Source: Burkholderiaceae bacterium | GTDB lineage: Bacteria > Pseudomonadota > Gammaproteobacteria > Burkholderiales > Burkholderiaceae_C | Length of the DNA stretch: 64,000 nt | NCBI GenBank assembly: GCA_023954035.1 | Contig: JAMLIT010000003.1 | Location: forward strand, 1 to 64,000 | Direction of reading: 5' to 3' | Shown: in pieces, positions 27,773 to 36,329 of the stretch | Numbering within the stretch: position 1 is the first letter of the stretch | Layout: the number at the start of each line of letters is the position of its first letter | Notes under the pieces: generated by a model | The model's input: only the letters and a program-made list of their open reading frames with translations | Databases searched by the model: none | What the model was told of the DNA's origin: nothing | Position numbers and translations under genes: made by a program

Positions 27773-30045
27773 CAGTCGCCTGCCGGAAACACCGGCTGTG
27801 TCACGATGTTGCTGCGGGTGCCTGCAGGACCGGGCGGCAGGGGCGGCAGGATCGGCGCCGAAGAGACGGGGCGCAGCAGCACGTTGGGTTCGGGTTGGCT
27901 GACCTGCTGCAAGGCGCGAATGGCCTCATAGCGGTCCAGCATGAGCGATTCACTGGTGGCAGCGTCGCGCACCACCGTGGGACGCAGGAAAATCATCAGA
28001 TTGGTCTTGCGGCGCGAGCGATTTTCGCTGCGAAACAGGTTTCCAAGGACGGGAATGTCGCCCAGCATGGGCACCTTGTCTTCTCCTGAGCCGTAAGAAT
28101 CTTCCAACAAGCCGCCGATGACGATGATGCTTCCGTCGTCCACCACCACGTTTGACTCCACGGCCCGCTTGCTCGTCGTCGGGCCATTGACGTCCTTGAG
28201 CGTGCTGGCTTCAATTTTCGAGACTTCCTGATAGATCGACATCTTGACCGAGCCGCTTTCGCTGATTTGCGGCCGAACGCGCAGCATCAGGCCGACGTCT
28301 TTGCGCTCGACCGTGGTGAAGGGGTTGACAGCGCCGCCATTGCCCCCCGTGTTGGCGTAGGAGCCCGTCGGGAAGGGAACATTGTTGCCAATGACGATGC
28401 GGGCTTCTTCGTTGTCCAGCGTCATGAGGTTGGGTGTGGAAAGCACATTGGCGTCGCCGCTGTTTTGCAGGAAATTGGCCAGCGCGCCCAGGTAGTACTG
28501 GCCATTGATGCGCGGCGCCAGGGCCAGGTTCAGGCCCTGGCCCAATGTGCCCAAGGCAGTGGCTGCGGTCGCCGTGGAGCCGCTGGCCAGCGCGGCCGTG
28601 ATGTTCACGATGTTGGCACCCGACTGGGCTGAGTTGGTGCCGATCACACCGATGGTGCCGTCGCCCTGCTTGCCCAGGATGCCCTGCCACTGGATGCCGA
28701 ACTCGGCCAGTTTGCTGGCCGTGACTTCAACGATCAGGCTCTCGACCAGGACCTGCGCACGTCGGCCGTCGAGCTGGTCGATCACGGTTCGCAGTTGGCG
28801 GTACTGCGGCTCGGGCGCCGTGATGATGAGCGAGTTGGTGGCCGGATCGGCCTGGATCTGCCCGCCGGTCGACGGCTCCGTGCTGCTGGCGCTGCCCAGA
28901 TTGCCGCCACCCGAGCTCAGGCCGCCGCCGCTGCTGCCCGCCATGCCCATGCTGCTGGTGGCCGCGCTGTTGGAGCTGGCGTTGCCAGTGCTCAGGCCGC
29001 TGGGGCTGCTCGTCGTGCCTCCCCGGCCGCCACCGCTGGTGCCGGCGCTGGAACTGCCCCCCGCCGCCATGGCAGCGCGCAGCGTCGTGGCGAGTTTGGT
29101 GGCGTCGGCATTCTTCAGATAGACCACATGGATGTTTCCGTTGGCGGCGCCGCTGCCTGGCGCCGGGGCCTGGTCCAGCTTTTGCACCAGCGCGCGCACC
29201 TGGGCCAGGCGCGCCGGGTTGGCGGCGCGCAGAATCAGCGCGTTGCTGCTGGGGTCGGCCAGCAGCGTGGTCTTGAAAGAGCTGTCCGTCTGGCCCTGCG
29301 TGGCGCCGGGCGTGGCTGGTGTGGCGGAGGAAGTCCCCCCCTCGATCAGGCGCGCCACCAGGGGCGCGAGGTCGGTGGCGATGGCGTTCTTTAGGGGAAT
29401 CACTTCCACGTCGCTGGCATTGGACATGTCCATCGCGGCGACGATCCGGCCCAGGCGAGCCAGGTTGTCCGCGTAATCGGTGATCACCAGCGAGTTGTTG
29501 CCGGGGTTCACGTTGATGGTGTTGTTCGGGCTGATGAGCGGCCGCAGTACCGGCACCAGGTTGGCCGCGTTCTCGAAATTGAGCTTGAAGATCTGCGTGA
29601 CGATCTGCCCGCCCCCTGCAGTCGCCGGCGCGCCGCCCTGCCACACGCGCACGCTGCTGCCCTGGAGCTTGCCCTCGGCCTCCGGCACTACCTTGTACAG
29701 CCCGCTGGTCTCCACCACGGTGTAGCCCTGCAGGCGCAGCGCCGCCAGGAACTGCTCGAAGGCGGCCGCCGGTGTCACTGCCCGCTCGGTGATCAAATTG
29801 AGCTGGCCTTTGACGCGCGGGTCCACCACCACGTTGCGCCCGGTGATGGTGGCCATGGTGCGCGCCACGGCTTCGATGTCGGCGTTGGCGAAGTTCAGCG
29901 TCACCGGCTCGCCTGGGCGCACGCTTTGCGGGTTGGGCGTGGCCGTATTTTGAGCATAAATTTGGCCTCCAGCGCTTATCAGTAAAGCGAAAGCAGCTAT
30001 TGAAATAATAGTGCGATGCAGATGGTGCGGAGTGAGGCTGGACAT
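27772..30045 (-). CDS. gspD: Type II secretion outer-membrane secretin GspD
   Basis: 757 residues starting MSSLTPHHLHRTIISIAAFA; the frame is open upstream, but this ATG gives a signal peptide cut near IYAQN. Layout: N0 (VTLNFANADIEAVARTMA), N1-N3 ring-building domains, a Gly/Ser-rich loop (around SSSAGTSGGGRGG and SSGGGLSSGGGN) inside N3, then the secretin beta-barrel (VESLIVEVTASKLAEFGIQW, LMTLDNEEARIVIGNNVPFP, VIVIGGLLEDS-type motif, VPMLGDIPVLGNLFRSENRS). It forms the outer-membrane channel. Part of the signal-peptide code is a copy of the dispersed repeat. The stop overlaps gspE. Confidence 0.97.
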   Translation of the reverse strand: MSSLTPHHLHRTIISIAAFALLISAGGQIYAQNTATPNPQSVRPGEPVTLNFANADIEAVARTMATITGRNVVVDPRVKGQLNLITERAVTPAAAFEQFLAALRLQGYTVVETSGLYKVVPEAEGKLQGSSVRVWQGGAPATAGGGQIVTQIFKLNFENAANLVPVLRPLISPNNTINVNPGNNSLVITDYADNLARLGRIVAAMDMSNASDVEVIPLKNAIATDLAPLVARLIEGGTSSATPATPGATQGQTDSSFKTTLLADPSSNALILRAANPARLAQVRALVQKLDQAPAPGSGAANGNIHVVYLKNADATKLATTLRAAMAAGGSSSAGTSGGGRGGTTSSPSGLSTGNASSNSAATSSMGMAGSSGGGLSSGGGNLGSASSTEPSTGGQIQADPATNSLIITAPEPQYRQLRTVIDQLDGRRAQVLVESLIVEVTASKLAEFGIQWQGILGKQGDGTIGVIGTNSAQSGANIVNITAALASGSTATAATALGTLGQGLNLALAPRINGQYYLGALANFLQNSGDANVLSTPNLMTLDNEEARIVIGNNVPFPTGSYANTGGNGGAVNPFTTVERKDVGLMLRVRPQISESGSVKMSIYQEVSKIEASTLKDVNGPTTSKRAVESNVVVDDGSIIVIGGLLEDSYGSGEDKVPMLGDIPVLGNLFRSENRSRRKTNLMIFLRPTVVRDAATSESLMLDRYEAIRALQQVSQPEPNVLLRPVSSAPILPPLPPGPAGTRSNIVTQPVFPAGD
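29950..30012. repeat. Dispersed AT-rich repeat, copy 5, inside gspD
   Basis: GGCCTCCAGCGCTTATCAGT then AAAGCGAAAGCAGCTATTGA carries the AGCGCTTAT half, a weakened ATAAGCGCT half and the AGCTATT edge of the repeat. Unlike the other copies it lies within a coding region: on the minus strand it encodes the hydrophobic core IISIAAFALLISAGGQIYA of the GspD signal peptide. Confidence 0.75.
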
Positions 30046-30058
30046 AAGTTTTGCGGTG

Positions 30059-30904
30059 TTAGCCGAGCGAGATGAGTGAGCGTGCGCCCACGCGGCGCCC
30101 GATGATGTTGAGCAGGTTCGAGAGCGCCGGCTCGCGCCCTGGCGCAGCCTGCGCCTCGCCGGCAAAGCGCAGGCGCTGGCCCACCCATTGCCCGCTGCCC
30201 GAGAGCTGCAGCGCACCCGCCAGGGTCGAGAGCTGCAGTGTCGGCGCTTCGCCGCCAGCCAGCGCCAGCCGGTAGCTTCCCATGGGCCGCAAGGTGGACA
30301 GGCGCGAGGAGACGTCCAGGGCGTCGAGCTGGGCCGATCCCCGCAGCAGCACGCGGCCGCGCACCGATTCGATCATCAGGCCTTGTGTCTGCAAGGCCAG
30401 CTGGCCCTGCAGTTGCAGCGTGTTCCAGGGCGTTCCCAGGCCGGTCAGCACGGCGGCCGGCCAACGGCTTTGGCTGTCGGCCAAGGCCAGACGCAGCCCC
30501 CCCCAGCGCGGCTGCATTTGCAGCTGCAGGGGCACTTGCGTGCAGCAGTCGGCTGAAATATGGGCTTGTAGCCCGCTCCCATTCGGACGCAAGCGCCAGT
30601 GCACACGCCCCGGCAAAGCGGTCGCGCTTTGGCTCTCGCTCCCGCCTGCCAACACCAGCTGGGCCGAACCGTTCCAGACGCTGCCGCGCGCAGCAACCAG
30701 TTGCAGCTGCGCGCCGCTGGCGCGCTCCACGCCCGCAGCCATCCAGTGCGCGGGCAGGGCTGCGAGCAACGCGCCGCCACCGCCCAGCAGCGCACCGGCC
30801 AGCGCCCAGCCCCAGGGAGCGTGCGGCGCGGTGTCCAGCGCGCTGCGGCGCCGCGATGCGCTGGGCGCACGCGGGCTTGGTCGGGAAAAGGGGGTGGGGA
30901 CCAT
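30059..30904 (-). CDS. gspN: Type II secretion protein GspN
   Basis: 281 residues with one N-terminal membrane helix (WGWALAGALLGGGGALLAAL) after a basic tail. The periplasmic domain is beta-rich (LQLVAARGSVWNGSAQLVLA with a following glycine-rich turn), matching the GspN family: the GSVWNGSA motif is characteristic. GspN is an accessory inner-membrane component found in some type II systems. It lies 13 bases upstream of the gspD ATG and 18 bases after gspM. Confidence 0.9.
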   Translation of the reverse strand: MVPTPFSRPSPRAPSASRRRSALDTAPHAPWGWALAGALLGGGGALLAALPAHWMAAGVERASGAQLQLVAARGSVWNGSAQLVLAGGSESQSATALPGRVHWRLRPNGSGLQAHISADCCTQVPLQLQMQPRWGGLRLALADSQSRWPAAVLTGLGTPWNTLQLQGQLALQTQGLMIESVRGRVLLRGSAQLDALDVSSRLSTLRPMGSYRLALAGGEAPTLQLSTLAGALQLSGSGQWVGQRLRFAGEAQAAPGREPALSNLLNIIGRRVGARSLISLG

Positions 30905-30922
30905 GCCAAGACGCGTGCGGAT

Positions 30923-31489
30923 CTATCGCGAGGGCAGGGCAAAAACGATGGCACCATCCCAGCGCGCTTCGCCTGCAGGGGTCGGTTTTTGGGGTGCTGC
31001 GCTGGCGGCGGGCTGGGCCTGCGGCTTGGCACTGCTGCGCGTCAGGTGGGCTTCTACCGGCACGCTGCGTGCATTGCCGCGCACCTGGGCCAGCCAGGGA
31101 GGGATGGCCGCAGCGGGCACGCCCTGCAGGCCGACGGTGGCGCGTTCGCCCATCAAACTGACGCGCGCGCCGGACCCCAATGCCGCTGCCGCGCTTTGCA
31201 GTGCCCGCTGGGCCTCGGCCTGGCTGGGGCGGGTGCTGGCGTCGGCCTGCAGCAGGCGGGCCTCGGCCGCCAGCGCCTGCATGCGCTCGAGCTGCGCGTC
31301 CAGCGCGGCATGGCGCGCGGGCGCCTCGCGCAGGGTGCGCAGGGCGGGTGCGAGCAGCAGCCACCACGCCAGTGCGGCGGCCACCAGCAGCGCAGCGGCG
31401 AGCACCAGGCGGCGTTCGCGCGGGGCCATGGCGTCCCAGCGGGTGCGCCAGACTGGAGGGGTGGTAGGGGGGGCGCTGGGCGTGCTCAT
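30923..31489 (-). CDS. gspM: Type II secretion protein GspM
   Basis: 188 residues: a short Pro-rich cytoplasmic tail, one membrane helix (RLVLAAALLVAAALAWWLLL), a coiled region (ALDAQLERMQALAAEARLLQ) and a small periplasmic ferredoxin-like domain ending WDGAIVFALPSR. GspM partners GspL in the inner-membrane platform. The ATGA start overlaps the gspL stop, indicating translational coupling. A longer frame upstream is a shadow of gspL. Confidence 0.92.
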   Translation of the reverse strand: MSTPSAPPTTPPVWRTRWDAMAPRERRLVLAAALLVAAALAWWLLLAPALRTLREAPARHAALDAQLERMQALAAEARLLQADASTRPSQAEAQRALQSAAAALGSGARVSLMGERATVGLQGVPAAAIPPWLAQVRGNARSVPVEAHLTRSSAKPQAQPAASAAPQKPTPAGEARWDGAIVFALPSR

Positions 31490-32715
31490 GGTCGGCCTTC
31501 CAGGCGCAGCCACAGACTGTCGTTCTCGCGGCTCAAGTGGTAGGCCTGGGCCTGCAGCGCATTGCCTGCCGCTGCCTGGACATCGCCCGAGAGCGTCAGG
31601 CCCCGCAGTTGCAAGGCGCCGGGGCTGTAGTCGATGGCGCTGGGGCTGCCTTGCAAGGCCAACGCACTGCCCGCAGCCGCCAGCATGGGTTCCAGATCGG
31701 CCGCAGCCAGGGCTCCGCTGGCCTGGCGCAGCAGCGCCAGTTCGCGCTCCATTTGCAGCGGCGCATCCACCACCACCTTGACTTGGGGGAAGGCCGTGGT
31801 CAGCGTGCTTTGCACAGCCGCCTGCTTGGTGGCCAGCGCCGAGCGCTCCTGCCAGGCCCAGGCGTTCAAACCGACGACTTGCGCCAGAACCAGCACCGCG
31901 CCCGCCCAGCGCGCCGCGCGCCACTGAGGCGCCTGCAGCAGTGCGCCCAGCAGACCGCCCGCTTTGCGCATGGCACGGGTGCGGCCGGAACTGGCCAGGT
32001 CGAACTGCGCCAGGTCCCAGCGGCTGCGTGCGGCCTGCAGGGCGCGTTCGCTGGCGGAGACGAGCGCCACAGGGCGGCCCAGGGCCTGTTCGGCCAGGCT
32101 GGCGACGGCGCTCTCGGTGCTAGCGGCAATCGGTTCGTCGTCCTTCGCTTGCGCGGGCAGCAGCGCCAGTGCAGCGGGCGAGAGCGGCAGCACGGCGACG
32201 GCGCCTTCGGGCGGCAAGCCGCTGGCCAGCAGCAGCGGCGCCTCGGGTGTGCCGGCGCAGTGCAGGACGGTGGCGCTTGCGCCGGGGGCCATCTCGGGCA
32301 CCACGCGCGCCACCGGGCGGCCTGCCGTCTCCAGGGCCTGCAGCGCGCCGCGCAGCCAGGCGCGGTCGCAGACCGCCACCCAGGCGCTTGCACCGGCCGC
32401 TGCGTCAGGCGCCAGTGCAAAGTGCAGGCGTGCGGGCTCGTCCAGCAAATGGTCTTCCAGCAGGCCTTCGAGCACGGCGCGCATGCGCGGGCTGTTCAAG
32501 GCCACGCCGGGGGGCAGCTGCACGCGCTGCCACGACAGCGCCTGCGCCGGCACCAGCGCCACCAGTTCGCCTGCCGCCCGGCCGGTGGCGGGCAGCAGCG
32601 CGGCCGTGGCGCGGCCGTGGCGGGTGGGCTGGTGGCCGTCCTGGCTCAGCGTGAAGCTGTATTCAGGAGCCCCCGCACCGCTGGCCAGAGGAAGGGTGAG
32701 GACAAGAATGCTCAT
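31486..32715 (-). CDS. gspL: Type II secretion protein GspL
   Basis: 409 residues. The N-terminal ~240 residues form the cytoplasmic actin-like domain that binds GspE (VALVPAQALSWQRVQLPPGV and the segment near LLEDHLLDEPARLHFALAPD). A membrane helix follows at about 270-290 (WAGAVLVLAQVVGLNAWAW), then a periplasmic ferredoxin-like domain. The gene overlaps gspM by four bases and starts 33 bases after the gspK stop. Confidence 0.94.
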   Translation of the reverse strand: MSILVLTLPLASGAGAPEYSFTLSQDGHQPTRHGRATAALLPATGRAAGELVALVPAQALSWQRVQLPPGVALNSPRMRAVLEGLLEDHLLDEPARLHFALAPDAAAGASAWVAVCDRAWLRGALQALETAGRPVARVVPEMAPGASATVLHCAGTPEAPLLLASGLPPEGAVAVLPLSPAALALLPAQAKDDEPIAASTESAVASLAEQALGRPVALVSASERALQAARSRWDLAQFDLASSGRTRAMRKAGGLLGALLQAPQWRAARWAGAVLVLAQVVGLNAWAWQERSALATKQAAVQSTLTTAFPQVKVVVDAPLQMERELALLRQASGALAAADLEPMLAAAGSALALQGSPSAIDYSPGALQLRGLTLSGDVQAAAGNALQAQAYHLSRENDSLWLRLEGRP

Positions 32716-32748
32716 GGGCGAATTTCGCGGGCCATTGTAGGGGTGCGC

Positions 32749-33717
32749 TCAGCGGGGCGCGGCGGGCGCCAGGTCTGCCACGCGGGTGCGCCAGAGGGTG
32801 CTGACCTGGGTGCCGATGCGGTGCACCAGCGAGCGCTCCTTCACGGCGGCGTCGCCCAGGCGCAGTCGACCTTGTACTTCAAAATAGTTGCTGCCCACGC
32901 TGACTTCGGTGGGAGACAGCGGGGACTCCATACGCAGAAGGGCACGCACGTCGTCGAGCGAGCGAAAAGGCCGCGTCTCGCGGGCCGTGGCCAGCGCCTG
33001 CGCCCCGGCGCGGTCCAGCCCATCCATGGCCGCCTGCAGCACTTCGGGGCTGGCGGTATTGAGGTTGACCGGGGTGCGCTCGGGCAATACGGTGACATAG
33101 GGCGCCAGCAGCACCGTATTCGCCACCGACAGCCCCAGCCATGGCAATTGCTCGATCTGCTGGGGCATGAGGGGGGCGTCGTCGCCCTGCGCTGCCTCGG
33201 GGGCCGTCGCGCGAATTAGCGCCTGCTCCAGCGTCTCCAACTGGGTTGCTGGCAGGCCGAGCTGCGAAAACAGCCGGGCAAACTGGGCGTGCGTTGCAGG
33301 TTGAACGGCTCCGCTGACCACCAGGCTGCCCACGTTCAGGCGCGATTGCAGGTCGATGATCCGGCCCGACAAAAACGCATCCTGGGTGTCGGTGCTGGCA
33401 TCGTTCTGTGCGGCGCCGTCCTGCGCGGCGAGAAAAGTGGACAAGCGGGCTTCTTCCAGCGGCACCGCCCAGGGCTCGGCCAGGTGGTCGCCACCGCCGG
33501 CGCGCGCATCCTCGTGCAGGATCAGGCGGGACCAATCCAGGGCCCCGATCAGAATCCAGGCCGACTGCACGCGCGCACGCTCGGCCGTCTCGATCTCGAT
33601 ACTGCGCCACTGCTGCCACATGGCGGCCGCAGCAAAGGTGGCCACCAGGGTGACGGTGAGCATGGCGGCGAGCAGCGCGGCGCCGCGCGTGCGCCCCGGT
33701 GTAAAAGAGGGTTTCAT
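32749..33717 (-). CDS. gspK: Type II secretion minor pseudopilin GspK
   Basis: 322 residues, the large minor pseudopilin at the pseudopilus tip. The N-terminus is a prepilin-like leader and hydrophobic helix (RGAALLAAMLTVTLVATFAA), in which the usual Glu5 is absent, as in other GspK proteins. The remainder is the alpha-domain insert, with WILIGALDWSRLILHEDARA near the N-terminus, PVNLNTASPEVLQAAMDGLD and FRSLDDVRALL. The ATGA overlap with gspJ suggests coupling. Confidence 0.95.
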   Translation of the reverse strand: MKPSFTPGRTRGAALLAAMLTVTLVATFAAAAMWQQWRSIEIETAERARVQSAWILIGALDWSRLILHEDARAGGGDHLAEPWAVPLEEARLSTFLAAQDGAAQNDASTDTQDAFLSGRIIDLQSRLNVGSLVVSGAVQPATHAQFARLFSQLGLPATQLETLEQALIRATAPEAAQGDDAPLMPQQIEQLPWLGLSVANTVLLAPYVTVLPERTPVNLNTASPEVLQAAMDGLDRAGAQALATARETRPFRSLDDVRALLRMESPLSPTEVSVGSNYFEVQGRLRLGDAAVKERSLVHRIGTQVSTLWRTRVADLAPAAPR

Positions 33718-34412
33718 GATTTTCCGCCCCCATTCAGCGGGTTGACCCAGTCGCGCGTCAGGCGCCCGGCCAGGGCCTCGTTGGGGCCCAAATCAAGTTG
33801 CAGGCGAATGCCCTCGGGCACCAAGGCCTGCGCCTTGGCGGCCGGGCTCGCCTGGCCCACGTTTTGGGCTGTGGGCGTACCGCTGCTCGACAGCGGGTTG
33901 CTCCAGGCATTCCCGCGGAAATAGAAAATTTGCCAATCCATCAACGGCACCAGCACCACTTCGCCCTTGCGCTCGGCGTCGCCCGCGCTGCGCGCCCACA
34001 CGGTAGCCTGGTCCCAGGCGCGTTGCCAGTCGCCGCGCGTCGTCACGGGCGCCGACTGCCAGCGCAGCCACTGGGTGGTACCGGCCACCTCGCGCTGGCT
34101 CCAGGCCACCACCAGCGCCCCCGCATCGCCCCCTGCGCTGCTGCGCCGGGTAATGCGCAGCGCCTGGCCATCCCAATCGATCGGTGTGGTGTTGGGCAGG
34201 GCCAGCAGCGCATCCAGATCCGCGCCCCACTGGCCGAGCGCGGCCTGCAGCGTGAGCAGGGCGTCGCCCCGCGCCTTGGTCTGCTGCTGGGCGCGCACCA
34301 TGCCGTCGATGCCGCGCCAGCTCATCAGGGCCATCAAGCCCAGCAGGGCGATGGCGATCAGCAGCTCGATCAGCGTGAAGCCGCGCGCAGAACGGGGGCT
34401 GCGCCTGCTCAA
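33714..34412 (-). CDS. gspJ: Type II secretion minor pseudopilin GspJ
   Basis: 232 residues. The prepilin peptidase site is RGFTLIELLIAIALLG, with cleavage before Phe and Glu at +5. The rest is a beta-rich globular domain including WRGIDGMVRAQQQTKARGDA, a typical GspJ segment, and LVPLMDWQIFYFRGNAWSNP. It lies in the tip complex with GspI and GspK. It overlaps gspI and gspK by four bases on either side. Confidence 0.95.
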   Translation of the reverse strand: MSRRSPRSARGFTLIELLIAIALLGLMALMSWRGIDGMVRAQQQTKARGDALLTLQAALGQWGADLDALLALPNTTPIDWDGQALRITRRSSAGGDAGALVVAWSQREVAGTTQWLRWQSAPVTTRGDWQRAWDQATVWARSAGDAERKGEVVLVPLMDWQIFYFRGNAWSNPLSSSGTPTAQNVGQASPAAKAQALVPEGIRLQLDLGPNEALAGRLTRDWVNPLNGGGKS

Positions 34413-34780
34413 CGCCGCCCCACGATGGTCGAGAGCCGCAGTACCGGTCCGCTCTGGCTGCGCACCTGGGCGTCGACACGGCGAAAACTCGGGTTCGGCG
34501 TGGGCCGCACCGAGAGCGTCAGATCAAAGCGTTCGCTGGCCTGCTCGCAGCCTTGCACGCTGTCACCAATGGAGGGCATCTGGCGCGACAGGCGCACCGC
34601 CACCAGCGCGTTTTCAGCGCACACATGGGCCAGCATGACTTCGGACTGGCGCTCGGCGTTGCGCACCAGCGCGCCCGTGGCCTGGCTGCCCGCCAGCAGC
34701 GCAATCGCCACGATGCCCAGCGCCACCAGCACCTCGATCAGCGTAAAGCCCCGCGCCGCAGGAAGGCGATAGTGCTTCAT
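34409..34780 (-). CDS. gspI: Type II secretion minor pseudopilin GspI
   Basis: 123 residues starting MKHYRLPAARGFTLIEVLVA; the prepilin cleavage site precedes FTLIE. The family segment AENALVAVRLSRQMPSIGDS corresponds to the GspI region after the long helix. It overlaps gspH and gspJ by four bases each. A longer upstream frame lies inside gspH and is not needed. Confidence 0.95.
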   Translation of the reverse strand: MKHYRLPAARGFTLIEVLVALGIVAIALLAGSQATGALVRNAERQSEVMLAHVCAENALVAVRLSRQMPSIGDSVQGCEQASERFDLTLSVRPTPNPSFRRVDAQVRSQSGPVLRLSTIVGRR

Positions 34781-35223
34781 GGCGCGCCCAGCACGGCAAA
34801 AGGCCGCAGGCCATCGGTGCTCACCTGCAGGCGGCGCTCCGGGTGGCTGGCCTGGCTCAGCACCACGGTTTGCGGCGCAATCAACGGTTCTGGCCCCAGC
34901 AGCACCGGGGCCAGAACGAAAGCGCGCGTATTGGCGTCCAGCCACTGCGTGGGCAGTCCGCTGCTGGCCGGCAGACCGTCAAAGCGAAACCCGCCTTGCA
35001 CCAGGCGCCAGCGCACCGGCACCCCGGCCGCCCGCGACTTGGCCCGCGCGCCTTCGAGCAGCGCCGCCAGGCGCTCGGCCTCGCGCTCCAATTGGGTTTC
35101 GGACGGATCGCGCAGCACCAGCGACACCCCGGCAGTGGCCAGGGCCATGATGCTGATGACGAGCAACAGCTCCAGCAGCGTAAAACCGTTCTGCTTTCTA
35201 CTGCCAGCTGCCAATGTCCGCAT
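34777..35223 (-). CDS. gspH: Type II secretion minor pseudopilin GspH
   Basis: 148 residues starting MRTLAAGSRKQNGFTLLELL, a prepilin signal with Glu at +5 followed by LVISIMALATAGVSLVLRDP. The globular domain includes ALLEGARAKSRAAGVPVRWR, the usual GspH helix-to-strand region. The chosen ATG overlaps the gspG 3' end by 26 bases; an ATG 36 bases further upstream is possible but would give an unusually long leader. Confidence 0.92.
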   Translation of the reverse strand: MRTLAAGSRKQNGFTLLELLLVISIMALATAGVSLVLRDPSETQLEREAERLAALLEGARAKSRAAGVPVRWRLVQGGFRFDGLPASSGLPTQWLDANTRAFVLAPVLLGPEPLIAPQTVVLSQASHPERRLQVSTDGLRPFAVLGAP

Positions 35224-35647
35224 CCTTGCCTTCGCCTCCCGATTGGCCGTCGGCGCCAAAGGACATCACATCCACTTCGCCTTTGATGCCTGGGCTCAAG
35301 TACTGGTAAGGCCGCCCCCAGGGATCGTTGGGGAGCTTTTCCAGGTACGGCTTCCAGTTGATGGGCGGCGGGCCGGAACTGGGCCGCGCCACCAGCGCCT
35401 GCAGGCCCTGCTCGGATGTCGGGTAGCGCTGGTTGTCCAGGCGGTAGAGCTTGAGCGCCTGCATCAGGTTGGTCACGTCGGTGCGCGCCGCCGTGGTGCG
35501 GGCATCGTCGGCGCGGTCGAGCACGTTGGGGACGATCAAGGCGGCCAGCACGCCGATGATCACCAGCACCACCATCAGCTCGATCAAGGTGAAACCGGCA
35601 GCCAGGCGCCGGCGTGCGGTTCGGGCAAGGTTGAGGGCGAGGGTCAT
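35198..35647 (-). CDS. gspG: Type II secretion major pseudopilin GspG
   Basis: 149 residues starting MTLALNLARTARRRLAAGFT. The leader is cut before FTLIELMVVLVIIGVLAAL. The family signatures TDVTNLMQALKLYRLDNQRY, PTSEQGLQALVARP and NDPWGRPYQYLSPG (calcium-site region) are all present. It is the main subunit of the pseudopilus and the first gene of the minus-strand secretion operon, divergent from gspC with 62 bases between the starts. Confidence 0.97.
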   Translation of the reverse strand: MTLALNLARTARRRLAAGFTLIELMVVLVIIGVLAALIVPNVLDRADDARTTAARTDVTNLMQALKLYRLDNQRYPTSEQGLQALVARPSSGPPPINWKPYLEKLPNDPWGRPYQYLSPGIKGEVDVMSFGADGQSGGEGKDADIGSWQ

Positions 35648-35709
35648 GGATGTTGGGGCGGGGCGCAAGCGGCGCCGGGTTGCGTGGTGCGCTGAATGAT
35701 AATCGTGCG

Positions 35710-36153
35710 ATGAGCCGCCTCACCTCCAGCCCCTGGCCCGTGCGCCTCGCCACGCTTGCGCTGTGGGCGCTGGCGGCCGCCAGTGCGGTGTTCTGGGGTT
35801 TGCGCCTGAGCACACCGGCGTCCCTGCCAGCCGCCCCTGCCAGCCCCGCTGCTGTCGCCGCGCCGGATGTGCAGGCGATGGCCCGGCTGCTGGGTGTGCA
35901 GCCCAGTGCCGCAATGGCTTCGGCGCAGCCCGCCGCAGGCAGCCGCTACGCCCTGGTGGGCCTGCTTGCGGGCCAGGATGGTGCCAGTGGCGCCGCCTTG
36001 ATCGCCGTGGCCGGCCAGCCCGCCAAGCCGTTTCGTGTGGGCAGCGCGGTGGATGGAGATCTGGTGCTGCAGAGCCTGGATGCGCATGCAGCCAAGCTGG
36101 GCCCTGCAGGTGCGCAAGCGACACTGACGCTGTCGGTGTCTGCTGGCCACTGA
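35710..36153 (+). CDS. gspC: Type II secretion protein GspC (homology-region domain only)
   Basis: 147 residues: one membrane helix (LATLALWALAAASAVFWGL), a Pro/Ala-rich linker, then the periplasmic HR domain (RYALVGLLAGQDGASGAALI, KPFRVGSAVDGDLVLQSLDA) that contacts GspD. The C-terminal PDZ or coiled-coil region of larger GspC proteins is missing; short versions of this kind occur in related bacteria. It is divergent from gspG rather than at the head of the operon. Confidence 0.85.
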   Translation: MSRLTSSPWPVRLATLALWALAAASAVFWGLRLSTPASLPAAPASPAAVAAPDVQAMARLLGVQPSAAMASAQPAAGSRYALVGLLAGQDGASGAALIAVAGQPAKPFRVGSAVDGDLVLQSLDAHAAKLGPAGAQATLTLSVSAGH

Positions 36154-36329
36154 AGCTGACAGTGCAGCAATCTGGTGAGGGTTCGGTCCACCCGTCATGG
36201 CTTCAGAAACGTGGCGGATTTTGGAATAGAGACATCGGTGCCGGGCAGGGAAGGAAAAAACCGTTCAGAGCTTTAACTGCGTCATCGAGGCTCTAGGTTC
36301 TACTTTTTGACTCCATTTTTAGTATTTCT

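Noticed and set aside
36154-36329. Mobile-element ends flanking the AT-rich glycosyltransferase gene
   Set aside because: I found no terminal inverted repeats, target duplications, integrase or tRNA on either side, so the transfer claim rests on composition alone.
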